Assembly (NCBI GenBank): GCA_032821775.1
Contig: JAVLRN010000009.1
Span: forward strand, 1,736,001 to 1,800,000
Reading direction: 5' to 3'
Origin: Sanguinoderma infundibulare
Taxonomy: Eukaryota > Basidiomycota > Agaricomycetes > Polyporales > Polyporaceae
DNA: 64,000 bases
The notes below the pieces were generated by a model. The model had not been told where the DNA came from. It did no database searches and worked only from the letters and a program-made list of their open reading frames with translations. Positions within the stretch are counted from its first letter, which is position 1. Each line of letters opens with the position of its first letter. Positions 12,196 through 23,373 of the stretch are shown here, in pieces. The translations under genes and the position numbers were made by a program.

Positions 12196-15100
12196 TGGGA
12201 CACGCTGGCCCTAGTCGGTTCGGGATCTCTTCCCCCCTTCCCGGAGCCGCTCGTCGGAGTCGGAGCAGGGGAGGTGCGAGTGTTGCTCACCGCTTGATGG
12301 TATTATGATACAGACCCCCGGTAATTATTTTCCCTCGCCCAAAACTGCACGCGTCTTGCTATCCACATGCACATGTACCGCCGTCGGTGTCGGGTCTCGG
12401 ATTCGGAGTGGTCGGTCCTCTTGGTGGTTTGACATATACCGTATATTGCACTATGCCGTGTCGGGCGATGCTGCCCGTCCGGTGCGCTTCTTACTATCTT
12501 AGCCACGCTGCCTGCCTGCTTCCCGCTCGCTAGTATACCAACGCTTCGTGCTTCTGCATCACTTAGATGCCAGCTTCGCATTTGTACTTCTCTTCCGTAT
12601 CCATCGCCCCGCCCTCACCTTCCCCGTATTCTATTCGGCTGCCTTTTACGGCGCGTATTTAATAAACCCCCGACGACATCTGCATTCCTTCACCTTAACT
12701 TGTCTTGTGTCGACGTCATCGGTCGTTCCTTGGCACTAGCACACGCGCGATGCATCGTGATAGCAGCTGTGCGCGAATCATGAATGTTTAAAGCAAATTT
12801 CTTGCGACCCTGAGACACATGTTTCAGAGAGAGAAAACTGGCGACCGGGAACCGGGGAACAAATGACACAAAAGATTGCCTCTGTCTATGTCAGCCCAGC
12901 CTGAGCCTCCGAGACTCCGAGACCGGTCAGTTATTCCGGGTTCGCATCCTCTGTCCGCATGAATATCGCCGAGGAGATGCACGGGATCCGACAGACTAAG
13001 ATAAATGAACGCGGTCCTGACGTCGACTGCCGGACACGCTCATTCCAGAGGGCCTTCAACGTGAGAATCCATCTGTCGAGAGCAGCAAGTCTATCTCTAT
13101 CGAAAGAAACGCAGAGGCGGGCCCTGGCGGTGGGCCCCGTTGAATGCGAGCCCAGTGCACGCGGTGCGTGCCCTTCCGGGAGCCCAACTCGTTCTCAGCA
13201 TCCTCTCTCCTCCGCCGAGTGCGCGCTTCGAGGCTCCCGCTCTCGGGCCTTCTCGCCCGGTCTCAGCGCCGTTCTTGAGACTGAGAGGTTGATCTTGGTA
13301 GTTAAACAATGTCAGATGCCAGATGCGGTGGGCCCGATTGATCGATACGAGGTCTCGGATGAGCCGGCGTTGGGCTGCCTTGCTGAGACTCCCTCAAGCG
13401 CACTCGCCGGACTCGGATGAAGGCCCCGCTGGCCCGCTGCCGGGGGTCGGCGGCGCGCGTGTTGCCACCAGATGCTCGATGTCGACACGTAAAGAATTCG
13501 CCGGGGATCCCTGCGCCGGGACGGGACGGACGACGTGCGGGCACGATAACGACGTCGACGCTCGGGACACGGATCTGCACGACGACAGAGCCTGCGAGTT
13601 TCCTGAGACGCGTTTTTCGCCTCGGTGGAAAACTGAGTGGAGAAGCGCAATTTTGGGCGGCAGCGGGCGGGACGCTCGCGACCGCATGCCACGGCCAGGA
13701 AGAGGCGGGCGTACGTACACACGTGTGAGGGCGTGGAGGGGGAACAAGGTTTAGAAGCGTGCATGGGTTGACCGATGCTGCCACATCGTCAAAATGCAGC
13801 AGGGCGCATGGCACGATTAAGGTCGCCACCTTAGGTCCGACATGTCGGCACTTGCTCTCCAAGCGACCCTGAGTTTGTAAAATTCTCCAGGCTCGTTCCG
13901 CACCCGGGCCCTCCGAGCGAGCGTAGCACGGCGCACACAACCCGAGCAGGGGTGCGTTCTGCGGGCGCATCGCGAACGTTCTCTTCTCTATCGCGATCGA
14001 ATCGCAGATGCGCAGGCGCAGGCGCAGGCGACCAGAGGCGACGGTAGGTGACAGGCCGTTGAAAAACAAACCGCACCTCAAGGTTCGTCATTACAGAGCA
14101 TTTCAATTTTCATTACCCACCCCGCGGGACGCATGTGCTTCCCAGTCCTCGTCCTCGGCCCTCGATCAGGGCTTCGCCGGCGGGAGGCCACCCAATCGGA
14201 CGCCCCCCTCCGTGCGCAGGCTCGAACACGCGGCTCTTGCCCCGCCTTCGGGGCACGGACGTGGTTAGGGGGTTCTCTTCCCGCGTCGCATGGCCCGCCC
14301 GACAGGGCAATCGAGCTGCTTGTCTCGGCAGAGTGCGCGGGAGGCGCATGGCGCGCATTCCCAGTACCACGCATCCCTGCCTGCCCATTTCCCAGCGGGC
14401 TGACGTCCTTTCGGACTCTGTAGCCTACGAGCGCGTCTGGGGGCGCACAGCGGGTGCTTCGCGGACGGTTTGGGAAATGCCCTTTCCTACGTCGAGCCCA
14501 CGGCCGATTACGGCGTCCTCTCATTGCTGCAGCGGTGTTGGCCCCATGATCTGGTCGTCGAGAGCTGGGTGGGCTTCCCGGCCGTCCGCAGTGCATTGCA
14601 TGAGCTGCGACGGCGAGTTGCCCTGTTGCGTGGGGGGCCTGATGTTGTAAGTCCGTCGTCAGTCATCACATTTTACGGAAGAGAAGGCGAATACATACAC
14701 GGCGTACGGAGCGGTGCTCTCCGTGCGAGCCCGAACGTATACATCACTCGTTCCCGTTCTGCTCCTCGACAGCGGTTTCGGCCGCGCGCTCGCTCGCACT
14801 GACTGCCGCACTGGGTCGGAGGGCGCGCCGACAGCACGCTTGGTCAGCTGCGGGGTGCGCATCGCGGCATCTATCCATTCTGAGCGCGAACTGCCGTCCT
14901 TGTTGGGCTTGTTCGGTAGAGGGACGACGAGGAACGGGTGCGCCGCGTCTGGTGCTGGATCGGTGGGCGCTGAACATTAAACGTCGAGTAGAGAAATGAA
15001 GCCGCGAGGCCGATGGGGGCCACAGACGCCTGCCCGTGCGCGAAGACGCGAGCTCGATTGACTCTCGATAGCCTAGCCTGCGTTTTGGACCCAGCGAGCG

Positions 15101-16113
15101 TCATTTCGGCGAGAATGGGGACGGAGAGGCCCTGCAGAGAGCGGGAAGCGGATTCGCGGACGTACGTGCCAGCAGACGGACTCCCGCGGGGACGTCCACG
15201 CCGCATCGCGCCCTTAATGGCCTCGAACCTGGCCGTCGCCCTCAGGCTTCTCCTTCGCTTCCACCGCCCTCCCCGTCCAGACGTCTGCCGCCGTCGACAG
15301 CGAACATCCACCGTCGAACACCCGGCAGAACGTCGCGTCTTGTCGCATATGGACACTCCTTGTCCTTGCGCCCTGCGATCCGCGATCCCCTCGGGCTGCC
15401 GCCTTCTTCCTGCCCAGCTTCTGCGGGCAGAGCGGATGATCTTTCCAAACGTTGGGCTCGGAGCTGAGACCTGCGGTGGCCTGCTCAGCCGCACCCGATC
15501 ATGTCGACTCCCAGAAGCGGCCGGCGAGCATCACGTCGAGGCCGAGGCCCCCAGGGGACGAAGGGCTACATGTGGACGCTGTACAGACCTGTCGGCGCAA
15601 ATGCACTGTGCTGCTCTCGGAGTGCTGGAGGAGGTACGGAACGGTGATGAACTGTGTCAGACGTCGGTCTAGTGACCGGTAATTCGGCGATTGGCTTTTT
15701 CGGCGGGGCTTCTCCAAACGATGTGCAAGGGTCAAGCCGTCGTGCGCAAGAAGCGGGGCCTTCGATTGACAACTTGCATCTTGATCAGTCAACACCGTAG
15801 GAGAAGGCTCGCTGTGGAATGAAAGACATCTGCCATCCGTCGTGAAGAGCGCAGACACGGGCAAAGTTTGGTTAGCACCCCGGCTCGAGAATTGCTGACA
15901 GGAGGGAGCAGACGACACCGTGATCCAACCACAGGTTTGCTAATAACAGGTCCAAGGCAGTCAGACATCCGCAAACGGACTGGTGAAACATACATTGTAC
16001 GTACACGAGACGTTACAATTGCGACAGACGAGAAAGAAACGTCCCCTCCACTGCGCTCCTCCGTGCATCGTCGGAGGCAGTCCAGAATCCAATCAGCCGG
16101 CTGGAAGACATCC
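12196..16113. other. Intergenic, convergent (3.9 kb)
   Basis: GC-rich DNA between the 3' ends of the zinc-finger and CWC24 genes. It contains many long overlapping open frames on both strands, as expected from high GC, and none shows a known domain. A frame near 14470-14645 ends at a good donor (GTAAGT at 14648), but I could not join it to further exons. Nothing else is identified. Confidence 0.45.
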
Positions 16114-17369
16114 TTACTCTTCTTCATCCTCCTCGTCCTCACTGCCACTCCCCTGCCCAAGGCCCTCGATCTGCACCCCGCTCGCATCGCCCTCGCCGTC
16201 CTCGCCTGCCCCTTCTGCGTCGGCTGACTCCTGCTTCTTCTTCAGCTTGGCAATAACCTTATCCGCACGGTTGAAGATCCCGCCAGTGGGTGCGCCGCAA
16301 GCCGCGCACTTTGGTGTCTTAGCGAAGCGCTTGATCGCGCACGCCGAGCAAAAGTAGTGCTCGCAGCGGGTGACGACTGGGTCGGTGTATGGCTTCCGGC
16401 AGATGATGCAGGCAAACGGGATGTCCTCGTCGTCTGAGTCCGACTCAGCCTCATCTCCGCCAGCCTGCCTCTTCGGGTCGGCGGCAAGTTTGTCCAGTTG
16501 CCAGCCTTGGAGATCTAGATAGAGTGCGTCAGTCAACTATCCACAATCACTATTGCACCACATGTGTTCCACGAATACGAGCCGTCTAAACATGTGCACT
16601 CGGAAATAACCTACGCGACCCACTGCTAAGCTGTGGGCAGGACGACCCCTCTTCCGCAGCCTCGGCAACTTGGAATGCATCCCACGCGCAGACAGAAGAC
16701 GAGTACTCACATGTCCCTCGATCGTGTAAGAATTTACACGTATCGCCATAACCGCAGTAGCCGGTCTCTGTCCAAGTTGGTTAAACGGTCAATGACAGCC
16801 GTGAGCGCCACATGCCGAAATTACGTACCTTTGTAATCCTTGCACACATCGGGCTGGTAGTCGACGATGGTCACCGTGCGGATGGTGCTGTTGTTCGACC
16901 GCTGCGGCCCCACGCGCATGGCCTTGGGCACCTCCTTGTTCTTCCGTATGTGCGACTGGTACGCCTTCTGCCCGCGGTACAGCCCGTCGTCCGGCCCGTC
17001 CTCCTCCTCGTCATCCTTCTTCTCTGACTTCCGCCGCTTGGCCAGTATCGCCTCCGCCTCGTCGCCCTCCAGGATCTCCAGCGCAGCGTTCAGGTGGGAG
17101 CCAGCAGCGGTCCACTTCACGTCCGGGCCCTCCCGCGTCTCCCCTTCATCGTCATCTTGTCGATGTGACACGGTGCGTTTCGTTCCAGCGCTGAGGAGAT
17201 TGGCGGCGGATTTTCGTGACGGTAGGATGACTTCTGATTTGGAAGAGGATGGTACCGGGACCGTTACAGCACTGGCGGGTGGGGACGTAGACCGCTTCCG
17301 ACTTGTCGTGGGGCGTCCTCGTCCCTTCTTCTTGAAGAACGGCACGGTGACATTCCCGGTATCAGCCAT
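16114..17369 (-). CDS. CWC24: Pre-mRNA splicing factor CWC24 (CCCH + RING; RNF113A orthologue)
   Basis: Three exons: 16829-17369, 16711-16767, 16114-16514; 332 aa. The N-terminus is Lys/Ser-rich and disordered ([10 protein letters not shown] near the start). It is followed by [11 protein letters not shown] and a CCCH zinc finger split across exons 1 and 2 ([21 protein letters not shown]-x8-C-x5-C-x3-H). A C3HC4 RING finger follows at about 235-273 ([21 protein letters not shown]...CAACG), then an acidic tail. This order is diagnostic of Cwc24/RNF113A. The family binds the 5' splice site region in the activated (Bact) spliceosome and is needed before the first catalytic step. The RING may also have ubiquitin-ligase activity. 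Confidence 0.93.
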
Positions 17370-20300
17370 TACGAAGTAAGCTAGCAGACAACGCAGAGCG
17401 AGGTGGAAGAAACAAGCAAAGACGGCTATGGAGATGCTCCCGAATGTTGCGCACTGACAAGTGCGGTGGCTGAAGGCGCTTATTGATGGCTTAGTCAGCT
17501 CGTCCATCAGGACCAATCGGAACCACCGCGCTCAACTTGGTAAGCACCTCCAAGTTGGTCAAAAGCACCCGCCCACCCTTCTCACCTGAATCGGTGCACG
17601 CTCGGGGACAAAATGCGTCAGTATCCAGTGTGGTAAGGTTTTGACAATTCCAGTCAAACATACTCCCAGCTGTGCCGGACTCTAAACTTAGTCCAACCGG
17701 TGTGCCACAGTACTTGAGGATCATGCAGTAGACACATGGGCTAAAGTTCGAGTGACTGCCATCGCGGAGGTAGGACGATAAGTATTTCACACCTCTCTTG
17801 ACACTGTTCAGAAGGTCTCAGTAGGTGGTATCAGGCCTGCCAGCGTTGTCAGTGATCACAATCAAGCTCATTCCTGGTATTAGCCTCTAGCTCAGGATCA
17901 AGATCTCCCTCCCCCGGATACATCATCGCACAGCTCTCTACCACCGCAACTCTATTGATATCTGGCTCTAGTATAGCTTGCTCCATGTCCAGAAGCGTTT
18001 CAGGTATGTGCCAAGTTCGGAAGCTTTGCTGAAGTCCCTGAGATGACGCACTTCTCCTTCCACAGGCAGCTGGCATTCCCGGACGCGACGGACAGCTTCC
18101 AACCTCCCTTTCTACTCCGAGGCCCGGGATGAAAGACCGTCACTGTCGAGCGCATGTTAGTCAGTAGGTCAGTCCTAGGGTAGCTTCATTAAAACTTACG
18201 GCACGCCTTGACAGCCCGACCTGCTGCGTGCATTGACTTCAGCTCCTGTGCGATACCCCGGCATAGAAGACGCCTTAGGTCATTGTGGACCGTGACTCCC
18301 TTATCATCCACGGGGAGCCATCAGGAATCGTCCGACACTCTTCCAACGAGCTTCCCGAACCACCACTTAGTCACCTCGAACGTTCGCACTAGTACCAACA
18401 GGACATCCGTATGCCCAAACTCGCGATCGGAACGACACTAGGCTGCGATCCTCTTCGCCATCCCGAAGAAGGTCATGCCACAGCGACAGTGCAAGGGTCC
18501 AAAGACACGACCGCCCTCCCCGGGTTGACGATTGCCCCTCCCCCGTTCGCGTCCCGCTCCCCGATCGCTCGCTCACGTCTACATCTAACCTAAGCTGCCC
18601 AGTCTGGGAAGCTGTTGACCCAGACTTTGTTTTGCGATCCCTTCCGGGTTCCCCTGGTCTACACATGTCGTACGTCTCTGCTCCCTGCCCCCTCGTACAA
18701 AAATACATGATCCTTCTTCGCCGCTCGCAGGCATACAACCGATGCAGGCCCGACTCGCAGCTGATCGGCACGCCCTTCCCAGGGCCCAAGTCATCGGAGC
18801 GAATCGTTGATCGTGATGATTAGGCCGCACTGTACGTACAACGGGCGGACGTCACAGGTCCCGCCGCGCGGGGTCCTTTACTCTCGGATTTGTGCCACGA
18901 CCGTCTCCTGCCTTGTCGCGGCCGCCGGCATCGCGGGCTGCCCAATCATCGGTCCACACCGCGCTGTACGGCACGCACTGGCATGGCACGTTCGCTCGGC
19001 AGGAGCCTAACGCGTTACGCGAGGGCTTCAGGGAGCCCCAAGGTTCTATCCGCATTCAATCCCCGGGCTTTGGCGTCGTCCTCCGCGACCCTGGGTTCCC
19101 AGCCGCGATTGAGTGCCCCCACGGAGCCCGCAAGCGACGTCACGCATAATTGACGACTTTTGGCTCTGGCCCGCCGTCGGCGCCGACTCGGCTGCGGGCG
19201 ACCGCCGACACGACGCGGCTGCGCGTGCAAGCACCGCTGCCGATGAATTTCGTGTAGGCCTGCCGTCGCGCGATTCATCCCTATTTGCCACTCGCTTTCA
19301 CGGCCGGGACAGCGCCCGCCACCGCACCGCGTCGTCAATGCCACACAGTATACTCGCTTGCGCACCGCATGGCAGCCAAGGGGCGAGCTCGCCGACAGAC
19401 CGACCCAGCCGCAGCCCGCCTTCGCGCGATCGCACTTCTCCTTCTCCTTCGCTCATTCACACTCATCCCCTCTGGCAAAACAGGCGCATCACGCATCACG
19501 CACACGCGCACCCGGCCCGAGCACGGAGCAGACACAGAGACACACACCGCACGGGCTGGAAATGAAGGCACGCCCCGCCACGGAGATTATCGTGGACGTA
19601 AGAACGTCCTCCGTACGCGTTCATACTACCGCCAACTAATAACGTAGGCGAGCCGGACCCCAGCACATGCGGGGAGCCTCCCCAGCCCGTCACACCAAGC
19701 TTAGTTCGGTGTTAGCACGGGCAGTTCAGAAGGGGGGGACGTGCCAGTGGTGGGACCTAGGGGAGAAAGCATCTAAAGTTCTGAACTCCCGAAGTCGCCC
19801 CTTTGAAGTCCCTCGAAGACGTCGTCCAGCTAGCGAGTTGCAGATAGCAGCGAAGCGGCCTGTCCGACGACCGAAACTGTTCTGCTCGGGGATGCAGGCC
19901 TGTAGGCCTGTGTTTATCATGGGTTGCGACAATCAGGTCCTCGGGGCCCATCGCGATTCGCGGTCGTTCGCGGTGCGGCGGGCGACGATCGTGCTAGCCT
20001 ATCCGATTGCGTTGGGCGCGGGTCCGCATCGGACCCCGCCGCGAGCTAACCCAAGGGCGGGGAGTGACTAGTCAGGGCACCTTGTCCGTCCAAGACATGC
20101 GCATCGTGGCAATAGTCGATGTCTGCCATAGCTCATCGATACCCTAACGAACTTCGCACCGTACACAATTAAATTGTCATTATAACCCGAGGATCACGGC
20201 TCGGTACCGCCGTACGTGCACACATACACAGGTGAGAACCTTTTCGCCACAATGCACCGGCTTTCACTCGGTGTTGAAAGTTGAATGGCCTCGTGCCTGA

Positions 20301-20824
20301 GACGCATGTGCTCGTTCGCCCACACGGGAGAGCATGCGAACATTTCGGCGATCATGGTCGCATTCTTAAGTTGACGTTGCTGTAATAGACAGAGGGTGGA
20401 AAATCTAGGAGATACAGGGTCTTGGTACTTCTCCGCGACCTCCGTCGCGCCGCTGTCCTTCGGTACGTTCATTACCTGCAGTACAACATTCGGAACGGAC
20501 TCTGAGCGGACAGGCACAGAACAATGTGAGGGGATGAAAGGAGCATAAAGAGACTTGGATGTGTTGAGTTGGATGGGGAGGGTGGATGCATGACACGGTA
20601 GCACGGCGATGCACAGACAGGAGAAAGGGCGCATGGTGGCTGGAGTAGAAGGTATCGAGACAAGAGCATCTCGGTGTCGGTGGGTCGTGGAAGGATAAGG
20701 CAAGAAGGAAACTTGAAAGTGGATAAATCGGTGAACCAAGCAAGAAGCGGAAGGGGTGAAGAAAAAAAATTAAGGGGCCAGTCCGCCAAACGGATGAAAT
20801 CGCAGATTACACACGACCACCGCT
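17370..20824. other. Intergenic (3.5 kb)
   Basis: Between the CWC24 start and the bZIP stop (both minus). Two minus-strand frames, 17491-17790 (Cys-containing, with a donor GTGAGA inside) and 17849-18076, could be exons of an unrecognised gene, but I could not build a coherent model. The rest is GC-rich with no recognisable protein, RNA or repeat. Confidence 0.4.
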
Positions 20825-21871
20825 TCACGCGTCGTCCTCCCGCGACCGCTTCACACCTGCACCGTCCGAGGGCGACGGGGACGGCGTCGACTGCTGTTGC
20901 TGGAGCTGCTGCTGCTGGACCGCGCCCGCACCGGTGACACCCACGACGAGGCCCTTCAGCCACCCGTTCTCTCTCCTGAGCGCCTCGCACTCCTTCTCGA
21001 GCTCGCTCACGCGCACCTCGAGCTCCTTCGCCTTGCGCTCCAACGCGGCCTCCCTCTCCTTCTTCTTCAGGCGGAACCGGGCGGACGCGGCGGTGTTCCG
21101 GCGACGCTTGTCCTCCGCAGCGCCCATTGGGGGCGCGGACCCCTTGTCCTCGGGGGACTCCGCCTGGGGAGACGCGGCTTCCGTAGCGGAGGACGAGACA
21201 GAGTTGCGGGCGGTGCGTGCGCGCTTGTTCGTAGTGGTAGTTGTAGTGGTAGATGCGGGGCTGGGCGCCTGGGTCTGCTGCGGGGGTGATTGGGCGGGCG
21301 CAGACTGGGTCGCAGAGGGCATAGACTGTGAAGGTGGCGGCCGGAAGCTGGACGCGTGCAGGGAGAGGAGCTGGGCGATGGTGTTGGCGGGATTGGGAGG
21401 CTGGGTGGGCATGGGCGCGGGGGGCACCATGAAAGGATCAATACCGAAGCCGGCAAGGAGGGAGTTGATATCAAACGGGGGGAGCTGGGGATGGGCGCCG
21501 CTAGAAGAGGAAGCGACTGAGGGAAGGACGGTACCCATCACGACGTTCTCGTGCGAGTTTGCCTCTGCGATGCCGCTCCGCTGGAGGTCGTCGTCGGGGT
21601 CGTTGTAGCGGTCTGGGTCATCCTCGCTGCCATCCTCGGGCGCGGTGCGCCTCTTGCCATCGGCAGTCTCCTTTTTGCTGCTCAGGCTGTCGCCCGGGCG
21701 GGTAGAGTTGAGGGGCTCGTCTGATTGGAAGTTCAGGTTCGTCCAGAGGTCGAGCTGGGCGTTGAGGTCATGGAAGGGCGGGACAGAGAGGAGGTCGGCG
21801 TCGGAGAGGTATGGGTTTGTCGGAGGAAGGGGATGGACGATATTCAGGCCTTGAAGGTTGGATGGTGCCAT
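20825..21871 (-). CDS. bZIP transcription factor, CYS3/MetR/Zip1-like
   Basis: Single exon, 348 aa. The N-terminal 250 residues are acidic then Pro/Ser/Thr-rich, with a Thr run. The bZIP lies at about 254-308: basic region KRRRNTAASARFRLKKKERE, then a leucine zipper (heptads through LEVRVSELEKECEALRREN). A Gln-rich tail follows. NTAASARFRxKKK is the signature of the fungal CYS3 (Neurospora), MetR (Aspergillus) and Zip1 (fission yeast) group, which activates sulfur-assimilation genes or mediates the cadmium and sulfur-starvation response. Assignment to this group rests on the basic region and zipper only. Genes for cysteine synthesis and charging occur 20-30 kb away. No intron is needed. Confidence 0.85.
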   Translation of the reverse strand: MAPSNLQGLNIVHPLPPTNPYLSDADLLSVPPFHDLNAQLDLWTNLNFQSDEPLNSTRPGDSLSSKKETADGKRRTAPEDGSEDDPDRYNDPDDDLQRSGIAEANSHENVVMGTVLPSVASSSSGAHPQLPPFDINSLLAGFGIDPFMVPPAPMPTQPPNPANTIAQLLSLHASSFRPPPSQSMPSATQSAPAQSPPQQTQAPSPASTTTTTTTNKRARTARNSVSSSATEAASPQAESPEDKGSAPPMGAAEDKRRRNTAASARFRLKKKEREAALERKAKELEVRVSELEKECEALRRENGWLKGLVVGVTGAGAVQQQQLQQQQSTPSPSPSDGAGVKRSREDDA

Positions 21872-23373
21872 TGGTAATATAGCTTTGCGTGCTCGCGCGG
21901 CTGCTTCTCTGGCTTAATGCGGCTCCGCAAATTAAATGTGGCCCTGCGTTGTTTTCAAGTTAGCCATGGCGAACATTTCGTCGCTCGCGCGCTGGATGGA
22001 GCATACCAGCGAGCTGCCTGTGCGTGGCCCCAGAGCAAGAGCGGGAGAAGAGAAGGAATGGCAAAGGGGGATGGTGGTGGCACGAAGAGCGGCCTATGCT
22101 CTATCTAGCCGACTTCTCCTGGCTTGGCTGAGTAAGATTCTGATTCACGCTCGGGAGTCGTCCGGAGCGCCGCGTCCCGGCCATCCCAATCATTTCTCCG
22201 ACCCCAGACGCGTCTCAATCCCGCCCTTGCGCACACTCTCCCGTCGTCCGTCTCTTCATCTTCTCTTCTTGCACCAGCCTTGCACACAAACCACAGACCG
22301 CACACAACACACTCAGCTTCCAAAAGCCACTCGTGCCGACAGGGTCGGAGAATGGACGGAAAGGGTCGGGCTCGCGGGCGGCAAGCCCATCGATTGGTCT
22401 AAACGCCCGACAGATGGACACCGCCAGCTGACTCGTCCCGCCCTGCCCGAAAAGGCGAGATAAAACTGTTCAGGCTGTTTCGTACAGCGTCGCCACATCA
22501 GTGATGCCTACCGTACGTCGCGGCTATCGTCATACGACATCCAGAGGCACGATTGCGAATGTTCGCAGCCGCGACGACCGGGACCGCACTTGTCCAAGAC
22601 CTCAGCGCTCCTCAGGCCTTCAGGCCCCAGGCATCATCTTTCAACACCCGCAGGCGGACACAGGTCGACATGCCGTACATGATTCCTACGACTGAACGTT
22701 CGAAGCCACAGAACCCACGCTTCGTGGGATCGTGCAGAATGCTCGAAGTTTCCTGGCCTCGTCAGCTGCCCACGCTGGCGCTGACCCGTACAGTGACCAT
22801 ACTTGCTGCGCTTCGAACGTTGTGCCATACCCATCAGGAATACCAGAGATGCCATCAGGAATAGACTGATACTACTGGGGAGTACTGTCGTCTTGTAAGC
22901 GACACAGCTGTGTCGGACCACGGTCCGGCAAGGTAGTGGATATCTGTGGATATGCACACATGGCACACCAACCGCAAACCAAACGACGACTTGTGTCTGA
23001 AACAGGTGATCAGATAAGGAACGTCAAGTTCACTGGTACGTAGCTACGCGCATGTCCCATGCGACTGAACCCATTGTAGCAATAGTCTGTATTACGGATG
23101 GAATGCACAACGTAGCGAATACCGAGTCCAGGAGGTCAATAAGATATAGAGATGATGATGGTGAGGGGGTGCTGCAGAGAGTGGGGGTTATATAACGTCG
23201 AGCGTATTCCAGATATCGTCACAAAGTACCGCGGCCCATACACACCTAAAACCAAGAGTACGAGTACTCAACCGAGTCTCTTCCGTCCGTTGGCCCAAAT
23301 CGTCACCGGTATTATGAACGTTTTCAGCGCCAGGCCTGGCGTCCCTACGGGCGACAAGAAGCCGACCGCTACC
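21872..23373. other. Intergenic (1.5 kb)
   Basis: Promoter side of the bZIP gene plus the 3' flank of the guanylyltransferase gene. A 175-codon open frame at 21936-22463 (plus) shows no recognisable domain and is probably chance. Nothing else is identified. Confidence 0.5.

Noticed and set aside
12935..12955. GGGTTCGCATCC, resembling a tRNA T-arm
   Set aside because: No acceptor stem, D-arm or anticodon arm could be paired around it.
13302..14081. 259-codon minus frame and several companions at 13-15.9 kb
   Set aside because: No motif, no consistent splice structure and equal openness on both strands.
21936..22463. 175-codon plus-strand frame upstream of the bZIP gene
   Set aside because: No domain; lies in the probable bZIP promoter and 5' leader.
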